From the IMG/VR virus record IMGVR_UViG_3300030329_000742, positions 1-25,371 of that record: DNA of 25,371 nucleotides; one strand, written 5' to 3'. Both the position numbers and the translations under genes were made by a program. Origin of the DNA: a virus. This document shows positions 8,844 through 16,885 of this stretch, one piece after another (position 1 is the stretch's first letter; each line of letters starts with the position of its first letter). Below the pieces are notes generated by a model that worked only from the letters and a program-made list of their open reading frames with translations, had not been told where the DNA came from and searched no databases.

Positions 8844-11594
8844 TTATCCATCGTGAGTTATAATGCGCGTAATAAGTGCGGTGATGTGGGCAGGCAATGG
8901 CTCATCATTAATATACATTAATTGACCATCTGTATCCCATCCCCCGCGGATGTTTACTTTCTTATCACCGGTAAACAACGGTGGCGAACTGTCCATGGGG
9001 TCAGATCCAGTTCGGAATATAATCTCATCTAAATTGGATGTGTCCGGCCCGACTTTTCCGCCTAGCGTATCAATTAAGCGAAGAGTAACTTCAAAGTCTC
9101 GTTTGGTCTTGCTCTGCGCTGTGCCGTCATCGCCGCCAGCCTCTGGCCGCAATGTCTTCATGGTGCATTGCTGGGTGAGTCCAATCTGTGCCTTGACCAC
9201 CGTCGGATCAATGGAAGTGACAGCACCCGAAGATACATTGCGCTTGGTATAGACCGAACCGTCGCCCAGGATGCTGACAGCTTCACCTTCCAGGTGATCC
9301 AGGCCACTGATGCTCGCAGTCGCCGTGCTTGAATATGTAAGACCGCTGTCGACAAAGAATGCGTCAGCTTTTTCTTCATCTTCTTCAGTGTCAAATTGAT
9401 TAGATAAATATTCAACATATCGCCTTGTCACTCCGTTGATGGTTCTCTGGACAATCATCCAGACCTCTTCCTCGCCTGTGGTAGACGAAGGAATGACCGC
9501 TAAACTCTCAACAATAGGAATAGCCTGATCGGTTGTCGTCAGCCGTGTCGTATCAGAAGACACAACAGTAAGCGGCCCAGCACCGGCTCTCGTTGTTTCT
9601 TCAATAGTGACAACCGCCGCCGCCGGGTTGGCTACCGTAAAATCTGCATGGGCGTTGATGGCCGTATAAATATTATCTGCCGTTGTGTTATTATTAGTCT
9701 GCGTTCTAAATTCATCCGTTCCGGCAGTTCCTGTCGTAGAAGTGAATGTAACTTTTTCACCATTTGATTTTGTAAATATCAGCGTGGTTCCTGCGGTGAT
9801 GTTTGCATAATCCGATACCGTGACAGTACATGAACCTGACACGCCACCCAGCTTATGACGGTGCCATGCGACAACCTGCTGATCACGCAAATAAGTCATG
9901 CCAATCAACTGCCCGTCAGCCTTCACTCCCCAGATAACCGTTGAAGGTTCCTGCTGATATGCAATCTCCGTAACTCCGCCTTTTGTCACTTGGTTGGACA
10001 GGATCGTTAGGTCAGGTGATTGGTAACTATCAGAGTCGAACAGGTAGGCAAACTCACGAATCTTGCGCTTTTGCCTCTGTATAAAGATAACAACATTATC
10101 TATTCGGATGGGCGTATGGCTTGCCGATCCCCGGGTTCCTTCCCTGACCACCCTGACATTTGTCGGGGTCAGCGCGTCTGCCGTGGTTGATCCTGAGATA
10201 ATAAACTCGCCACCTACCGTGCCAATCGCCATAACTTTTCCAGGTGAAAGCCATTTTATAACATTAACCTGGTCTGTCGCGAGCGTGTAAATCGTCGGGT
10301 CATCATCCAGAGTTCCTGGGGTATGGTTCTCATAATCGCCAGACTTTGATCCCCATAGTGTTTGGGGTTGCTCCGTTGACCCTGCCCAGAATAATCTCTG
10401 CTCATAAAATGCCACTGCCGCCGGGAAGCCTGTCGTGTCACACCATGCACCCAGACGCCACTTGGTTTCCCCGCTTGTTCCTCCAAAAGTTTCATTGACC
10501 GTAACCGTAACAACCGTTGTGTTTGTTCTGGCCGTGACTGTAGCGTAACCCCACTGGATGCCACCATCTCTAAGGAACTTCCAGGTGCAGCTATTGTCGA
10601 CGATTTCATCGCCTTCGCCGCTTGGCCCGCCCGACCCATCAGACGTTCCAGCCTTAATGCATTCGTAGACGTTTCCACTATTTCGCTTAACGTCACCAAC
10701 GGAGTAGCTAGTGCTTGCTGCCCATTCTGCGGCCTGATGACCGATCGATATAATCCGACCCACATCCGTCGTCTGGAAACCATCGCCACCATTAATCCCG
10801 TCAACCGCACTGGCAGTGATCGTTCTTGAAGATCCTGACGCATGGCTTGGCGTCAGGGTTGTGGTTGTTATGTTTTCGTCCTGATACGGCCCGTCGGTAA
10901 ACGTGATATCAGAGATCGTCCACGACGTATGACCGGTGCGTGTTAACTTTCTTGGCGTGTAACTAGGGTGCGCGATATAGAGAACGTCAGCCGACTGAGC
11001 AAACTGCAAATCAAAGAGATCTGCCGTGGCATAAGTCGTCGTTACCGTATAGACCCGTGCCGCCGTACCCGCAGAGCCATAAGCCGTAAAGGCACTGGAA
11101 TTTATGTTTGTGTCATCAATGTCTGTAAGCTCAAACGTATTCGTTGTTTTGTTTTTTATCTTGTAATACTTGCCGTTCAATTCAGTCATGCCGACGATAG
11201 AGGAAATATAGATTTCATCGCCGTTGGAGTAGCCATGTGAGGTTGCCGTCACAACGCACGGGTTGGCTTGAGTTGCCCCGCTTATAGTTTTATTCGCTTC
11301 AAGGATAGATCCATTATCCTTATAAAAACGAACGTATAAATTTCCAAATTCTATGCAGTAAGCCTGGGTGGTTGAAAACTCAAAAGGGATCAGGCGCGTC
11401 TTTGCGCTTGATGTCTTGACCTCTTTAACGAAACGGGTTCCCGGTCTGCGTGTAATTCCACCGTGAGGCTGTACGATAAAATTTTCTAATGTCTCTGCAC
11501 CATTTTGATACTTCGTAATATCAACACGGCCAAAGAGATCCTTTGACAGCTCTCCAGCCGTCCAGTTGGTCTTGATCTGCGAAACGCGGGACAT
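8844..11594 (-). CDS. Tail tubular protein B / tail nozzle protein with inserted beta domains
   Basis: A 916-residue protein. Residues 1-60 carry the family signature WTAGELSKDLFGRVDITKY, TLENFIVQPHGGITRRPGTR; residues 380-590 continue it (FPAAVAFYEQRLFWAGS, QRQKRKIREFAY, VVAWHRHKLGG), as does EEVWMIVQRTINGVTRRYVE near 710. These mark the T7 gp12-like nozzle of short-tailed phages. Three insertions stand out: an FCCH-like beta domain at about 103-175, a CBM5/12-like stretch at about 289-342 (YSVGDVKRNSGNVYECIKAG), and a Thr-rich beta domain at about 586-685. In relatives HKLGG normally runs nearly straight into VESLAVIPS. The gene starts two bases after the stop of tail tubular protein A. The insertions could bind surface glycans; that is inference. 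Confidence 0.88.
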   Translation of the reverse strand: MSRVSQIKTNWTAGELSKDLFGRVDITKYQNGAETLENFIVQPHGGITRRPGTRFVKEVKTSSAKTRLIPFEFSTTQAYCIEFGNLYVRFYKDNGSILEANKTISGATQANPCVVTATSHGYSNGDEIYISSIVGMTELNGKYYKIKNKTTNTFELTDIDDTNINSSAFTAYGSAGTAARVYTVTTTYATADLFDLQFAQSADVLYIAHPSYTPRKLTRTGHTSWTISDITFTDGPYQDENITTTTLTPSHASGSSRTITASAVDGINGGDGFQTTDVGRIISIGHQAAEWAASTSYSVGDVKRNSGNVYECIKAGTSDGSGGPSGEGDEIVDNSCTWKFLRDGGIQWGYATVTARTNTTVVTVTVNETFGGTSGETKWRLGAWCDTTGFPAAVAFYEQRLFWAGSTEQPQTLWGSKSGDYENHTPGTLDDDPTIYTLATDQVNVIKWLSPGKVMAIGTVGGEFIISGSTTADALTPTNVRVVREGTRGSASHTPIRIDNVVIFIQRQKRKIREFAYLFDSDSYQSPDLTILSNQVTKGGVTEIAYQQEPSTVIWGVKADGQLIGMTYLRDQQVVAWHRHKLGGVSGSCTVTVSDYANITAGTTLIFTKSNGEKVTFTSTTGTAGTDEFRTQTNNNTTADNIYTAINAHADFTVANPAAAVVTIEETTRAGAGPLTVVSSDTTRLTTTDQAIPIVESLAVIPSSTTGEEEVWMIVQRTINGVTRRYVEYLSNQFDTEEDEEKADAFFVDSGLTYSSTATASISGLDHLEGEAVSILGDGSVYTKRNVSSGAVTSIDPTVVKAQIGLTQQCTMKTLRPEAGGDDGTAQSKTKRDFEVTLRLIDTLGGKVGPDTSNLDEIIFRTGSDPMDSSPPLFTGDKKVNIRGGWDTDGQLMYINDEPLPAHITALITRIITHDG

Positions 11595-12149
11595 CTATGA
11601 TCTCGCTTCAAGCCATGTGTTTTCACTGGCCGATAATGTCTCCTGTGCGTCAACAAGACGCGCTTCCTGAATTAAAAGCCTGTATGCGGATGATGCCCCC
11701 GTGACAACCGTTTGATTGGCCGTAATTTCATACGCCACATCCGATGCCAGACGCATGGCATAGGCTTCGGTGAACTTGGCATCGTAAATCGATGTATCCG
11801 TGATGTCGGCAATATACAGAATGTTTAAAGGAGCCGCGGCATCACTGACGATGTTGCGGCCTTCAACGGCCCATTCCTCTGTCGTGTCCACTTCAATGAT
11901 GCGGAGACAGTCTGAAGGCCATGGGAATGAATTCGTGTATTCCCAAACAGGTGCGGTTGTGTCGGCGGCAAGCGCGACACGGGTCATGGCAAAATTCCAG
12001 GGATGGTCGCGAAGACAATATTGCCGTGACTGTTCATGGATGCGATTAATTGCGCGGCCCTCAACCGTATCATCTGTTAACGCCGTGATGGGGTTGGCGC
12101 CCAGATAGGTCAGACCTTTGTTGGCAATGTCTACGATTGATCCGGCCAT
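11595..12149 (-). CDS. Tail tubular protein A (gp11-like adaptor)
   Basis: A 184-residue protein starting MAGSIVDIANKGLTYLGANP, with RQYCLRDHPWNFAMTRVALA and YTNSFPWPSDCLRIIEV. These are hallmarks of the T7 gp11 / tail tube A family, which forms the dodecameric ring between portal and nozzle. The length is close to that of T7 gp11. ATG 12149 is preceded by GGAG at seven bases. That ribosome site starts right after the T-tract of the terminator upstream, so mRNA for this gene depends on read-through or on an unrecognised start. The stop is separated from the ATG of tail tubular protein B by no bases. Confidence 0.88.
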   Translation of the reverse strand: MAGSIVDIANKGLTYLGANPITALTDDTVEGRAINRIHEQSRQYCLRDHPWNFAMTRVALAADTTAPVWEYTNSFPWPSDCLRIIEVDTTEEWAVEGRNIVSDAAAPLNILYIADITDTSIYDAKFTEAYAMRLASDVAYEITANQTVVTGASSAYRLLIQEARLVDAQETLSASENTWLEARS

Positions 12150-12160
12150 GTAAAATCTCC

Positions 12161-12190
12161 AAAAGAAAAGGGGAGGGACAAGCCCTCCCC
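12161..12190 (-). terminator. Intrinsic terminator after the capsid/decoration genes
   Basis: On the minus strand an eight-base GC-rich stem GGGGAGGG/CCCTCCCC (arms 12183-12190 and 12170-12177) with a five-base loop is followed at once by TTTTCTTTT (12169-12161). It lies 14 bases after the decoration gene and just before the ribosome site of tail tubular protein A. The position matches T7 T-phi, which follows the capsid gene and lowers expression of tail genes. Confidence 0.85.
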
Positions 12191-12203
12191 CATTCCGTTT
12201 TCG

Positions 12204-12683
12204 TCAATCGACGATGTAATGGATGATGAAGCTCATGTCACCACCGGTTCCACCAGCCGCAGACATAGTAGCTGCGATGTAGTAGAAGCCGCCCGGATCA
12301 GTTGAATCACCAGCCAGTTCGTACATCTTCTGACCGCAAGTGTTGATGTCAGCCGCTTCGTGGCGAACATCCGCAAGCGCAGCAGCATCAGCGACTGCCG
12401 TGGCAAAGACATCTTCGTCTTTAACCACACCAGCCGTGGTGTAGATGCCGACATTGAACGTGCAGCTTCCACCAAACGTATCAGACCCGATGTAAAGATG
12501 CGGGACTGTCGCGTTGGACGGAATCGGAGCCAGCATAACGACATCATCGTCATCGCTGTCCCCTGCCGCAAGAGCCACAGTGCCTTGTGCAATTCGCACA
12601 CGGCCATGCAGTTCAGCAACATCGTTCAACGTCGGAGGAGTGGCCTCAAAATTTGTGACCAGATCGGTGTTTTTAGTACCCAT
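12204..12683 (-). CDS. Probable capsid decoration / accessory head protein
   Basis: A 159-residue acidic protein, Ala/Gly/Thr rich with predicted beta character (VRIAQGTVALAAGDSDDDD, VPHLYIGSDTFGGSCTFNVG, MSFIIHYIVD). It has no signal peptide or membrane segment. The gene lies 12 bases after the capsid gene, has a good ribosome site (GGAGGGATGATCA before ATG 12683), and is the last gene before a strong terminator, so it is likely made at capsid level. Many phages carry a small decoration or head-fibre-base protein at this spot. I recognise the type as a conserved phage hypothetical protein, but the function is inferred from context only. Confidence 0.6.
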   Translation of the reverse strand: MGTKNTDLVTNFEATPPTLNDVAELHGRVRIAQGTVALAAGDSDDDDVVMLAPIPSNATVPHLYIGSDTFGGSCTFNVGIYTTAGVVKDEDVFATAVADAAALADVRHEAADINTCGQKMYELAGDSTDPGGFYYIAATMSAAGGTGGDMSFIIHYIVD

Positions 12684-12695
12684 TGATCATCCCTC

Positions 12696-13577
12696 CTATG
12701 TTGGATCGCATTCGATGTAGCCCACCAACTTTTCCTGCATACGGGTTGCACCGATAGCCATCGATGCGAAGACTTGCGTCGCATGATTCTTGTCGGCCCG
12801 CTCAGAAATCTTGATGGACGGTTCAGCGCCTATGGCCAGCTTCATTCCGGCTTTTTGCCAGAACAAGACTTTGTGGTCAGAGTTGCTATCTGTGCCAATA
12901 AGCTCAGTACGGATGAAGGTGAACCCGAGAAATGAGTCGACGTCCCCGCTAACGAGCGCTTTCACGCTGGCATAGTCTGAACTTGTGACTTCGGTTTGAC
13001 CTAGAAGGTTCTGAAGCTGTTTGGCATTAATGATCATAAAACGATCACCATCCTCGGCCTCATTCGCATCTAGAATCTGCTTGGCAGCCCGGAGCTTTCC
13101 AACATTTAAGCCGGTGTCGGCAGCAGGTGAAATACCTACCTGAACATCAACTGTATTGGAGGAATCATAGGACGTTGAAGTGCCACCAGCTACGCCTGTG
13201 TAGGCGGTGCCGTCAGCAGCAGAAACGATCTCCGAGTCCATGGCACGGCCCATAGCCCAGGCGGCTGCGGACGCATATGGGCTTTGAGGGTCGACAAGCA
13301 TTCTGACAGAATCCTCGTTGTCAATGAGGTCGGCCCAATCAAAATCGACTAGGGAAACCCGACGCCTGGCATGGGGTGTGTCCATCCTGGGCGTGTCTGA
13401 ATGCCGGCTGGTGCGCTGTTGAGCGGCTGTGCTTCCTATCTGCTCAAAGAACGCGTTCTTGCCCACTACTGTCTCAACTGAGACGGCTTCACGAAGGCGA
13501 GAACCCTTCTGTTGAACGAGATGTTCGACATTGCCTCGATATTGCTCAACAAACGCCGTAGTGATTTGAACTGACAT
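12696..13577 (-). CDS. Major capsid protein
   Basis: A 293-residue protein of the family used by many short-tailed phages. It has an N-terminal helix (TTAFVEQYRGNVEHLVQQKG), the segment RHSDTPRMDTPHARRRVSLV, a spine-helix-like stretch (VGKLRAAKQILDANEAEDGD) with FMIINAKQLQNLL, and the C-terminal domain ending KLVGYIECDPT. The protein self-assembles on the scaffold into the icosahedral shell. ATG 13577 is preceded by AAGGAG at eight bases, one of the strongest ribosome sites here. The 100 bases upstream, after the scaffold stop, hold a weak hairpin (near 13618-13640) but no clear promoter. Order portal-scaffold-capsid supports the call. Confidence 0.88.
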   Translation of the reverse strand: MSVQITTAFVEQYRGNVEHLVQQKGSRLREAVSVETVVGKNAFFEQIGSTAAQQRTSRHSDTPRMDTPHARRRVSLVDFDWADLIDNEDSVRMLVDPQSPYASAAAWAMGRAMDSEIVSAADGTAYTGVAGGTSTSYDSSNTVDVQVGISPAADTGLNVGKLRAAKQILDANEAEDGDRFMIINAKQLQNLLGQTEVTSSDYASVKALVSGDVDSFLGFTFIRTELIGTDSNSDHKVLFWQKAGMKLAIGAEPSIKISERADKNHATQVFASMAIGATRMQEKLVGYIECDPT

Positions 13578-13677
13578 TTGTCAATTCTCCTTTTTCACTG
13601 GTTGCGTTTATGGTGAAGTGGTTGTCCCTACGGGGCCACGCGCCGTCTTTCCGGCCGTCAAATGTTGGGCCTAATGG

Positions 13678-14505
13678 TTATCCAACGGATACGTTTTGCG
13701 CTACGGCTTCAGTGCCATGCGCTAATTCTGCCAATCTCTGCATCTTCTGCTTTAACGGCTTGTTCTCTGGATGGGCTTCATCCCAGAATGCCGGGTTTGC
13801 CCGGATTGCCGCCATTTGCTCCGCAGCCATTTCAGGAGTTGTCCCAAATGCACCAGAACTTTCGCCTTCCTTGAACTGAGGCCCCGATCCCAGCGTCATG
13901 CCCATTTTCACAAAAGCACGGACAACATGGGGGTTGGACCCAAGACCGCTGCTGGAAAGCAGTTCTTCAAGCTCCGGGGAACCGTATTCCCTCAAGGCCC
14001 TTTTAGCCGCTTCCACACGCTGTGGGAAAGCATTTCCATATTCCTTCTGCAATTCACCTTCCCACTGTGACTGCTGGTCTGCGGCCTGATTCTGTGCCGT
14101 TTCGGCTTGCGCCATCATGTTCTCAACAAAACGATCATGCAGACCTTGCGCCATTGATGCCGGTAATTTCATTTCATGGGCAGCAGTGCGGAACCAGTCC
14201 GATAAATCCTGACTATAGGCTTCAAACCCCTCCGGTGCGGCCAGTTGATAATCTTCCGCCTTTTCCGGCGTTCCCAGCTTCTGCCAGCCTTCCCATTCAG
14301 TTAGGTTGCTGCCTTCAGCCGGAAGCACCACTTTGTCTGCGCCGACCTGTTTTTCCAGATTGACATAGGACTTAAGAACATCATCAGCCCCTTTCCATCC
14401 TTTAGCTTCAATAACTTCGTGATAATCGTCCAGACCCTGCGTCCAATCTGTTGCGCCGTCTGGGTTGCCCGTCGCGAGGATGGACCCTTCTGCGTCATTC
14501 GGCAT
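13678..14505 (-). CDS. Capsid scaffold / assembly protein
   Basis: A 275-residue acidic, Gln/Ala/Glu-rich helical protein between portal-side genes and the capsid gene, the standard place of the T7 gp9-type scaffold. The N-terminus contains GWKGADDVLKSYVNLEKQVG, a segment common in phage scaffold proteins, then WQKLGTPEKAEDYQLAAPEG. A long coiled region (residues about 120-170, AQAETAQNQAADQQSQWEGE) follows, and the C-terminus is charged with Lys (NKPLKQKMQRLAELAHG), fitting a capsid-binding helix. ATG 14505 overlaps the preceding gene by 11 bases and has AGGAG nine bases upstream. There is no protease motif. Confidence 0.82.
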   Translation of the reverse strand: MPNDAEGSILATGNPDGATDWTQGLDDYHEVIEAKGWKGADDVLKSYVNLEKQVGADKVVLPAEGSNLTEWEGWQKLGTPEKAEDYQLAAPEGFEAYSQDLSDWFRTAAHEMKLPASMAQGLHDRFVENMMAQAETAQNQAADQQSQWEGELQKEYGNAFPQRVEAAKRALREYGSPELEELLSSSGLGSNPHVVRAFVKMGMTLGSGPQFKEGESSGAFGTTPEMAAEQMAAIRANPAFWDEAHPENKPLKQKMQRLAELAHGTEAVAQNVSVG

Positions 14506-14755
14506 CTAATTCATCTCCTATTGCTAATGATAAAAGTTTCTCTTCATCAATGCAGAGGATCGACAAAATCCTCCGCACCATATCCTGGGAACCATGTGTG
14601 TGCTGTAATTCAGCACTGTCCCTCTGTCCGCTAATCGTCAGGATGCCACTAGCCTTAATAAGATCCAGCAAGATGGCCTTACCCTGTGGGGTATACAGAA
14701 ATATTTCCTTATATGCCTGGGCTAGTTCAGCCTGGGCTTTATGTTGTTCTGGCAA
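14495..14755 (-). CDS. Bbp19-like small phage protein
   Basis: An 86-residue protein with the pattern YKEIFLYTPQGKAILLDLIK followed by a Gly/Asp segment and GSQDMVRRILSILCID. This matches what I recall of the Bbp19-like domain, found in small proteins next to portal and scaffold genes of short-tailed phages. Its function is not established. The only plausible start is TTG 14755, directly after the portal TAA; no in-frame ATG occurs before most of the domain, so translation probably depends on ribosomes finishing the portal gene. It overlaps the scaffold gene by 11 bases. Confidence 0.7.
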   Translation of the reverse strand: MPEQHKAQAELAQAYKEIFLYTPQGKAILLDLIKASGILTISGQRDSAELQHTHGSQDMVRRILSILCIDEEKLLSLAIGDELDAE

Positions 14756-16375
14756 TTACTGTTGCCCCATTTCCGCGATTTGAGCGACCTTCAATCCAGC
14801 GTCAGCCAACTGCGGTGCAGCCGCCGCTCCGGCCTGCAGCATTTCTGCCTGTTGCCTCTGTCCACGCATCTCAGCCACTTCATTCTCATCACGCATGATT
14901 CTCTGTGGTGCGCCGTTAATCTCGGCCAAAGACCGCGTAATTTCGTCAGTGTTGAAATTATCCATGACGGAAGGATCAACGACAGCAATGGCTTGAACGC
15001 TTTCCAGAGTTCTTAAAATTCCAACTCCTTCCGGCGCCCTCATGGCCTGTGTTAGTGGTGAAACATATTCAATTTCGTATTCACCCCCGGCCTCATCAAG
15101 AATAGGCGGCTTCGGAGGAATTAATCCCTGCTCGGAAAGAACGGAAAGTTCACGTTCTATAAGTGGTCCCAGCGTCTCAGACTGCTGCCTTCCTACCGTA
15201 GGCGCGAGCAAGGCCCCCTTCTCCTGGGCGCGCTGCAGAACTTCCGTTGCAGTCATAGAAGGGCTGTCAACAAGGATCTGAAATAAAGTCACAAGGAAGG
15301 AATCATTTATTTGCTTCCTTCTCTGCTCCATCATTTCAAGGCCAATATCCACACGCGCTCCTGTAAAGAGAGGCTGGATAGGAGCCTGCGACCGGCCATC
15401 CATTCTTGCAAAGGTTGCGGCCCCGGGCTTGGAATTGACGGGGAGAATCACGCCATCGTCTGCAATAATCAAAGGTGGGTCCACAGCCTTTTGACCAGCG
15501 CGGATAACCGTCTTTGACATTTCATTTATCATTTTGATGTCAGGCAACACTGTCATACTTGGGCTGCGGCCATAAATTTCCCGGGGACCGGTGTTATACC
15601 TCGAGAGGATATAACCCATGTCGTCCATGCCGCCTTCCTCAATTAACTGCTGCTCCTTAACCTCATAATAGCCTGAGAAGAAACGGCGGTTCTTACGGTC
15701 CCGTGCATTTATATCACGATCCGTCCGTGGGCAGCAGACATGCAGCAGCTCAACCTTGTCATCAGGCTTTTCAGCCGCCAGCTTACGGAGGTTGGAGGAT
15801 AGATCACCATCCTCAAACATGCGTAGTGCCTGCCGTGCCGTTACCTTGAAAGTGCGGAATACCGTATCAATACGGCCCATTTCGTTCTCGGCAAGGTACA
15901 GGTCCGATAGATGAACATGCCGGTACATCAACCCGCCTTCAGGATGTTCATCAACGAACATGCCGGCAGTGCCGAACGCACCGATCGACATATAGCCTTC
16001 ATGCATCTGGGAAGAAAAAAAGGATTTCGGAGAATACCGATAGGCAAACATAATGCTTGTCACCTGGTCAAACCAGAGACGGACCTGATGATCCTTGTTA
16101 AGCATGGGGTTGGTGGAACGTAACTGGTGCCACCTCGCGCCTCTTGGTGTCAGAAGACTCTCGACGGCAGACGCAAAGCGTTCACAGGCGAGGGCAGCGG
16201 TGGCGTCATATAATTTAGATGTACGTTTATCGCCTGCTGTCAGCTCACCCGTGAAGATACGCGAGCGCGGTAAAACACGCTCGGCTATTTCTTCCCAATG
16301 ACTTTCCCAGACGGCCCTGTCATTCTTGAGACGGGCAAACCTGGAAAAGATTTCCCCGGTATTCGGAGCAGCCAT
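14756..16375 (-). CDS. Portal protein (head-tail connector)
   Basis: A 539-residue protein of the T7 gp8-type connector family. Recognisable segments are RAVWESHWEEIAERVLPRSR near the N-terminus, DATAALACERFASAVESLLTP, MSIGAFGTAGMFVDEHPEGG, PSMTVLPDIKMINEMSKTVI and SPSMTATEVLQRAQEKGALL. The C-terminus is a long Ala/Gln-rich helix (QAEMLQAGAAAAPQ), the barrel helix. Twelve copies form the channel through which DNA is packaged and ejected; it binds the large terminase and tail tubular protein A. The length agrees with the family. ATG 16375 is preceded by TTAGGGGTT, which are the last codons of the small gene upstream. Confidence 0.92.
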   Translation of the reverse strand: MAAPNTGEIFSRFARLKNDRAVWESHWEEIAERVLPRSRIFTGELTAGDKRTSKLYDATAALACERFASAVESLLTPRGARWHQLRSTNPMLNKDHQVRLWFDQVTSIMFAYRYSPKSFFSSQMHEGYMSIGAFGTAGMFVDEHPEGGLMYRHVHLSDLYLAENEMGRIDTVFRTFKVTARQALRMFEDGDLSSNLRKLAAEKPDDKVELLHVCCPRTDRDINARDRKNRRFFSGYYEVKEQQLIEEGGMDDMGYILSRYNTGPREIYGRSPSMTVLPDIKMINEMSKTVIRAGQKAVDPPLIIADDGVILPVNSKPGAATFARMDGRSQAPIQPLFTGARVDIGLEMMEQRRKQINDSFLVTLFQILVDSPSMTATEVLQRAQEKGALLAPTVGRQQSETLGPLIERELSVLSEQGLIPPKPPILDEAGGEYEIEYVSPLTQAMRAPEGVGILRTLESVQAIAVVDPSVMDNFNTDEITRSLAEINGAPQRIMRDENEVAEMRGQRQQAEMLQAGAAAAPQLADAGLKVAQIAEMGQQ

Positions 16376-16585
16376 TTAAACCCCTAACAACGTATTTTTC
16401 TGAACTGCTGCAACATCAGTGTTGCGTGGAGTTCCCATTAACGTGCTTTGCATTCCGTTGCGCGGTGCGGAACCACCACCGTAATTCGCCGCAGCATCCC
16501 TCTGAGCCTTATCCAGACGCGCACCCATCGAGGATGCGGGCAGCTTCTTACCACCTGATTGCCGGTACATACCAGGCACACACAT
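16376..16585 (-). CDS. Small MCV...TLLG family protein, third copy
   Basis: A 69-residue protein, MCVPGMYRQSGGKKLPASSM at the start, QSTLMGTPRN in the middle and KNTLLGV at the end. It shares the MCV start, the STLM-G motif and the TLLG tail with two genes 80-530 bases upstream, but has a Gly/Ala-rich linker instead of a Pro-rich one. Small proteins with a STxLTG...TLLG C-terminus are common next to portal or tail genes of short-tailed phages; their role is not known to me. The start at 16585 lies one base after the stop of the 24-residue gene, with AAAGGTAAATAGG in front. Its final codons serve as the portal ribosome site. Confidence 0.72.
   Translation of the reverse strand: MCVPGMYRQSGGKKLPASSMGARLDKAQRDAAANYGGGSAPRNGMQSTLMGTPRNTDVAAVQKNTLLGV
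16379..16387 (-). promoter_or_regulatory. Ribosome binding site for portal, embedded in TLLGV codons
   Basis: TTAGGGGTT codes for Leu-Gly-Val at the end of the third small paralog and lies three bases (the TAA stop) before the portal ATG. Confidence 0.6.
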
Positions 16586-16586
16586 C

Positions 16587-16661
16587 CTATTTACCTTTAG
16601 GCTTCGGCTTTTTTGGCGGTCTACCGCGTTTAGACCCATACGTTCCCTTACCTTTCGGCAT
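16587..16661 (-). CDS. 24-residue basic miniprotein (MPKGKGTYGSKRGRPPKK type)
   Basis: A short minus-strand gene, ATG 16661 to TAG 16587, encoding MPKGKGTYGSKRGRPPKKPK plus four residues (PKGK). Ten of 24 residues are Lys or Arg; the GRPPKK core resembles an AT-hook. Very similar miniproteins starting MPKGKGTYGSK occur, as I remember, in many tailed phages beside head genes, which is the main reason to trust it. The start is four bases after GGGGGG of the upstream tail codons (stop TGA, then T, then ATG), the same TGATATG junction as between the first two paralogs. It could bind DNA or neutralise charge inside the head; this is inference. Confidence 0.7.
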   Translation of the reverse strand: MPKGKGTYGSKRGRPPKKPKPKGK

Positions 16662-16662
16662 A

Positions 16663-16884
16663 TCACCCCCCTAACAATGTCGGACGCCCGACATTCGGTT
16701 CACCCAGAACGCCACCGGCGCCCGTCATTAATGTGGATCTACGGCCCCCGGCCTGAACCCGCGCACGGCGCCTTGCCCTTGAACCGCTACCATCATCAGG
16801 CACGGAAGCAGGTTCAATGGGAGCAACAGGAGGAGGGGCAGGTGGGGGTTGAGGTTTTGGTGGACTAGGTGGGCCTACACACAT
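16663..16884 (-). CDS. Small MCVG...TLLGG family protein, second copy
   Basis: A 73-residue protein: MCVGPPSPPKPQPPPAPPPV (Pro-rich N-terminal third), an Arg-rich centre (GSGSRARRRARVQAGG), then RRSTLMTGAGGVLGEPNVGR and PTLLGG. It is clearly paralogous to the genes on either side (same first four residues as the first copy, same ST-x-(L/M)-TG motif, same tail). There is no signal peptide, so Cys2 is not a lipoprotein site; Cys2 would be exposed if Met1 is removed. The ribosome site TTAGGAGGT is perfect and lies in the end of the upstream copy. Confidence 0.75.
   Translation of the reverse strand: MCVGPPSPPKPQPPPAPPPVAPIEPASVPDDGSGSRARRRARVQAGGRRSTLMTGAGGVLGEPNVGRPTLLGG
16666..16674 (-). promoter_or_regulatory. 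Ribosome binding site for the miniprotein, embedded in TLLGG codons
   Basis: TTAGGGGGG codes Leu-Gly-Gly and ends four bases before ATG 16661. It repeats the arrangement seen after the first paralog, with the same TGATATG stop/start junction. Confidence 0.6.
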
Positions 16885-16885
16885 A

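Noticed and set aside
13578-13677. Promoter or terminator in the gap before the capsid gene
   Set aside because: A TTGACG hexamer lacks a -10 box and the GTGG/CCAC hairpin is interrupted and lacks a T-tract; nothing firm can be claimed.
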